8,800 bases of DNA, taken from the NCBI GenBank assembly GCA_031259655.1, contig JAIRLF010000170.1:1-8800 (forward strand), written 5' to 3'. The notes beneath the pieces are model-generated. The model was not told the origin of the DNA, ran no database searches, and was given only the letters and a program-made list of their open reading frames with translations. Shown here in pieces: positions 7,087 to 8,800 of this stretch (the first letter of the stretch is position 1; each line of letters starts with the position of its first letter). The position numbers were made by a program, and so were the translations under genes. The DNA is from Prevotellaceae bacterium. GTDB lineage: Bacteria > Bacteroidota > Bacteroidia > Bacteroidales > UBA932.

Positions 7087-7940
7087 AGGCGAGCAATTTA
7101 TTAACACGCACAGTCAGCGGCACAGTATTCCTGTGCATATTGTTGGCGGGAATAATATTGCATCCTGTCGGATACGGAGTTCTGTTGTTAGCTATAATCG
7201 TTATCGGGCTGCACGAGTTCTACGGCATGCTTTTACCAAAACCGTTCCGGTTGCGGAAAATATCAGGCTATGTGATTGCAACAGTAATGTTTGCGCTGTT
7301 TTTTCTCAAAGGTTACGGATTGATTGTTTCGGGAAATTATTTTTGGATTTTGATTTTTCCTGTAGCGGGGGTATTTATTGCGGAGCTTTATTCTCTGTCC
7401 GATAATCCGTTTGCGAATATTTCCGGCGTACTGGCGGGAGTGATATATGTCGCCCTGCCTTTTTCGCTGACAACAGAATTGACTCTGCACGAGGGAAATT
7501 ACGATTACCGGATTTTGCTCGCCCTTTTTATCTTCCTGTGGAGCAACGATGTTGGCGCATACTGTTTCGGAACGCTGTTCGGACGCAAGGGTAAACATAA
7601 ACTGTTCGAACGGATATCGCCAAAAAAGTCATGGGAAGGATTTTGGGGAGGAATAATCGTTTCGTTGACAGTGGCTTTTGTTCTATTGTCCGTTTGGGGA
7701 GAACGGTATGCTTTCGACAAGGTTCACTGGTTTGCTTTGGCAGTAATCATTTCGCTGTCCGGCACTTTCGGCGATTTGACCGAATCGATGCTGAAACGCG
7801 CTGCCGGCGTGAAAGATAGCGGAAAAATTATGCCGGGACACGGCGGAGTTCTCGACCGTTTCGACAGCGCTCTGTTTGCTTTTCCGTTCGCGCTGTCGTA
7901 TATTTATTTATTGGATATTAATATTTTATCAAGTTGTTGA
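7083..7940 (+). CDS. cdsA: Phosphatidate cytidylyltransferase (CDP-diacylglycerol synthase)
   Basis: CdsA converts CTP and phosphatidic acid to CDP-diacylglycerol and pyrophosphate at the inner membrane, the branch point to all phospholipids. The product has 285 residues with about seven to eight hydrophobic segments across its length. The CDS signature near the C-terminus is complete: S235-x-L-K-R239, K244-D245, then P251-x-H-G-G255 and D258-R-F-D261. This includes the Lys-Asp and Asp-x-x-Asp metal and substrate residues. An earlier conserved loop, SNDVGAYCFGTLFGRKGKHK followed by SPKKSWEGFWGG, is also typical. The ATG at 7083 is chosen; an upstream TTG at 7062 would add seven residues inside ftsH. 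The ATG shares bases with the ftsH stop codon. The next gene, psd, lies 24 bp downstream and acts two steps later in the same pathway. Confidence 0.97.
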   Translation: MKASNLLTRTVSGTVFLCILLAGIILHPVGYGVLLLAIIVIGLHEFYGMLLPKPFRLRKISGYVIATVMFALFFLKGYGLIVSGNYFWILIFPVAGVFIAELYSLSDNPFANISGVLAGVIYVALPFSLTTELTLHEGNYDYRILLALFIFLWSNDVGAYCFGTLFGRKGKHKLFERISPKKSWEGFWGGIIVSLTVAFVLLSVWGERYAFDKVHWFALAVIISLSGTFGDLTESMLKRAAGVKDSGKIMPGHGGVLDRFDSALFAFPFALSYIYLLDINILSSC

Positions 7941-7964
7941 ATTTAGAGAATTTTAAAAATAGAT

Positions 7965-8618
7965 ATGAGATTACATAAGGAAGGAAAAACGTTTGTGAAT
8001 GTTACAGGGGTTATTTTCGGCATCTTTTTGACGTGTGCATGGAGCTTTGCTCATGTTTGGTTGTGGGTCTGCGCGGCAATATCTTTTATACTTTTTGTTT
8101 TTATGTTTCGTTTTTTCCGGATTCCGAACCGTTCGTTTTCTCCGGTCAAGGGCGCTCTGCTTTCGCCCTGCGACGGCAAAATTGTTATTATTAAAGAGGT
8201 CGAAGAGACCGAATATTTTAAAGACCGTCGACTGCAAGTGTCCGTATTTATGTCGATTAATAATGTGCATATCAATTGGGTTCCGGTAAACGGGAAAGTG
8301 AAATATTTCCGCCATCATCAGGGTAAATATCTTGTTGCCTGGCATCCAAAATCGTCGGAAAAAAACGAACGTACGACATTTGTGGTAGATGTTGACAATA
8401 AGGGCGCTACCGAAATACTTTTCCGGCAGATAGCCGGTTATGTCGCCCGCCGGATAGTTACTTACGTTAAAGAAGGCGAGCTTGTTATGCAAAATCAACA
8501 GTTGGGATTTATCAAATTCGGCTCAAGGATGGATTTATTTCTCCCTCCGGGAACGGAAATCTGCGTCAAAGAAGGCGATTGCGTGAAAGGTACGGAAACT
8601 GTGATTGCAAAACTGTAA
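7965..8618 (+). CDS. psd: Phosphatidylserine decarboxylase proenzyme, short (archaeal-type) form
   Basis: Psd decarboxylates phosphatidylserine to phosphatidylethanolamine in the inner membrane. The 217-residue proenzyme cleaves itself to give a beta chain and a small alpha chain whose N-terminal serine becomes the pyruvoyl cofactor. The cleavage site is visible as F-G186-S187-R-M-D, giving an alpha chain of 31 residues. D70 (in SPCDGKI) and H102 (in NNVHINWVPVNG) match the conserved Asp and His that take part in self-cleavage and catalysis. Two hydrophobic segments at about 12-28 and 30-50 anchor the N-terminus. The length matches the short PSD class common in Bacteroidota, against roughly 320 residues in the E. 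coli enzyme. The phosphatidylserine synthase needed upstream is not in this window. The ATG at 7965 is the only reasonable start. No terminator follows. Confidence 0.95.
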   Translation: MRLHKEGKTFVNVTGVIFGIFLTCAWSFAHVWLWVCAAISFILFVFMFRFFRIPNRSFSPVKGALLSPCDGKIVIIKEVEETEYFKDRRLQVSVFMSINNVHINWVPVNGKVKYFRHHQGKYLVAWHPKSSEKNERTTFVVDVDNKGATEILFRQIAGYVARRIVTYVKEGELVMQNQQLGFIKFGSRMDLFLPPGTEICVKEGDCVKGTETVIAKL

Positions 8619-8646
8619 TTGAACAAATAAACCTAATCTCATGTTA

Positions 8647-8670
8647 ATTGAGAGTTGAAAATTGAGAATT
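8647..8670. repeat. Heptanucleotide tandem repeat between psd and the pseudouridine synthase gene
   Basis: Three 7-bp units and part of a fourth are visible: attgaga, gttgaaa, attgaga, att. The unit length is the same as in the repeat at the left edge of the window, but the sequence differs. It lies in the 97-bp gap after psd, which otherwise holds no promoter or terminator that I can name. Confidence 0.6.
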
Positions 8671-8696
8671 TCCTGCAAGATAGAAATCCGCAGGAA
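8670..8696. other. Weak inverted repeat before the last gene
   Basis: The arms ttcctgc (8670-8676) and gcaggaa (8690-8696) pair over 7 bp around a 13-base loop. The following bases are A-rich (tgaaaaaaataaag), not T-rich on the plus strand, so it is a poor plus-strand terminator. It lies 20 bp before the next start codon and might affect translation of that gene. Confidence 0.3.
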
Positions 8697-8715
8697 TGAA
8701 AAAAATAAAGTAACA

Positions 8716-8800
8716 ATGGCAGCACAGGATATTTTCGTGCCGGAAATATTATACGAAGACAATCACATTCTCGCGATAAATAAAAAATCGTCGCAGATTG
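8716..8800 (+). CDS. RluA-family RNA pseudouridine synthase, N-terminal fragment
   Basis: Only the first 28 codons lie in the window; the gene runs off the right edge. After a short lead MAAQDIFVPE comes ILYEDNHILAINKKSSQI. This matches the opening of the RluA catalytic domain, where ILYEDxHxxAVNKKSG is the usual form in Bacteroidota. Such enzymes turn specific uridines in rRNA or tRNA into pseudouridine, but the catalytic R-L-D motif would be further downstream and cannot be checked here, so the subfamily is open. The ATG at 8716 is the first sensible start: the earlier ATG at 8696 is followed by an in-frame stop within six codons. It may be read through from psd. Confidence 0.8.
   Translation, partial: MAAQDIFVPEILYEDNHILAINKKSSQI

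Overview
The window looks like chromosomal DNA from a member of the Bacteroidota, most likely the order Bacteroidales. The reasons are a TonB-dependent receptor with an N-terminal carboxypeptidase-like domain paired with a DUF4249 lipoprotein, the gene order rsfS-ftsH-cdsA-psd, start codons without clear Shine-Dalgarno sequences, and a TAnnTTTG-type promoter element before rsfS. No mobile element, tRNA, rRNA or CRISPR array was recognised.

Layout. Positions 1-502 carry no convincing gene. This stretch holds a heptanucleotide tandem repeat at the left edge and two inverted arms built from a degenerate 21-bp repeat. Positions 503-4055 are a two-gene minus-strand unit: an outer-membrane TonB-dependent receptor followed by a DUF4249 lipoprotein. 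Positions 4056-4690 are an AT-rich divergent intergenic region. It holds a 13-bp palindrome near the receptor start, a strong 13-bp-stem terminator, what looks like the decayed end of a minus-strand gene, and the probable rsfS promoter. Positions 4691-8618 are a tight plus-strand cluster: rsfS (ribosome silencing factor), ftsH (membrane AAA+ zinc protease), cdsA (CDP-diacylglycerol synthase) and psd (phosphatidylserine decarboxylase). From 8716 to the right edge is the start of an RluA-type pseudouridine synthase.

How the genes fit together. The plus-strand cluster joins ribosome control, membrane protein quality control and phosphatidylethanolamine synthesis. CdsA makes CDP-diacylglycerol and Psd makes phosphatidylethanolamine; the phosphatidylserine synthase between them is not in the window. 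rsfS-ftsH are 2 bp apart, ftsH-cdsA overlap in an ATGA, and cdsA-psd are 24 bp apart, so co-transcription is likely. The minus-strand pair is probably an outer-membrane uptake system for an unknown substrate.

The genes themselves are ordinary. The features most worth a second look are the inverted 21-bp repeat array at 30-362 and the gene remnant abutting a terminator at 4383-4590.
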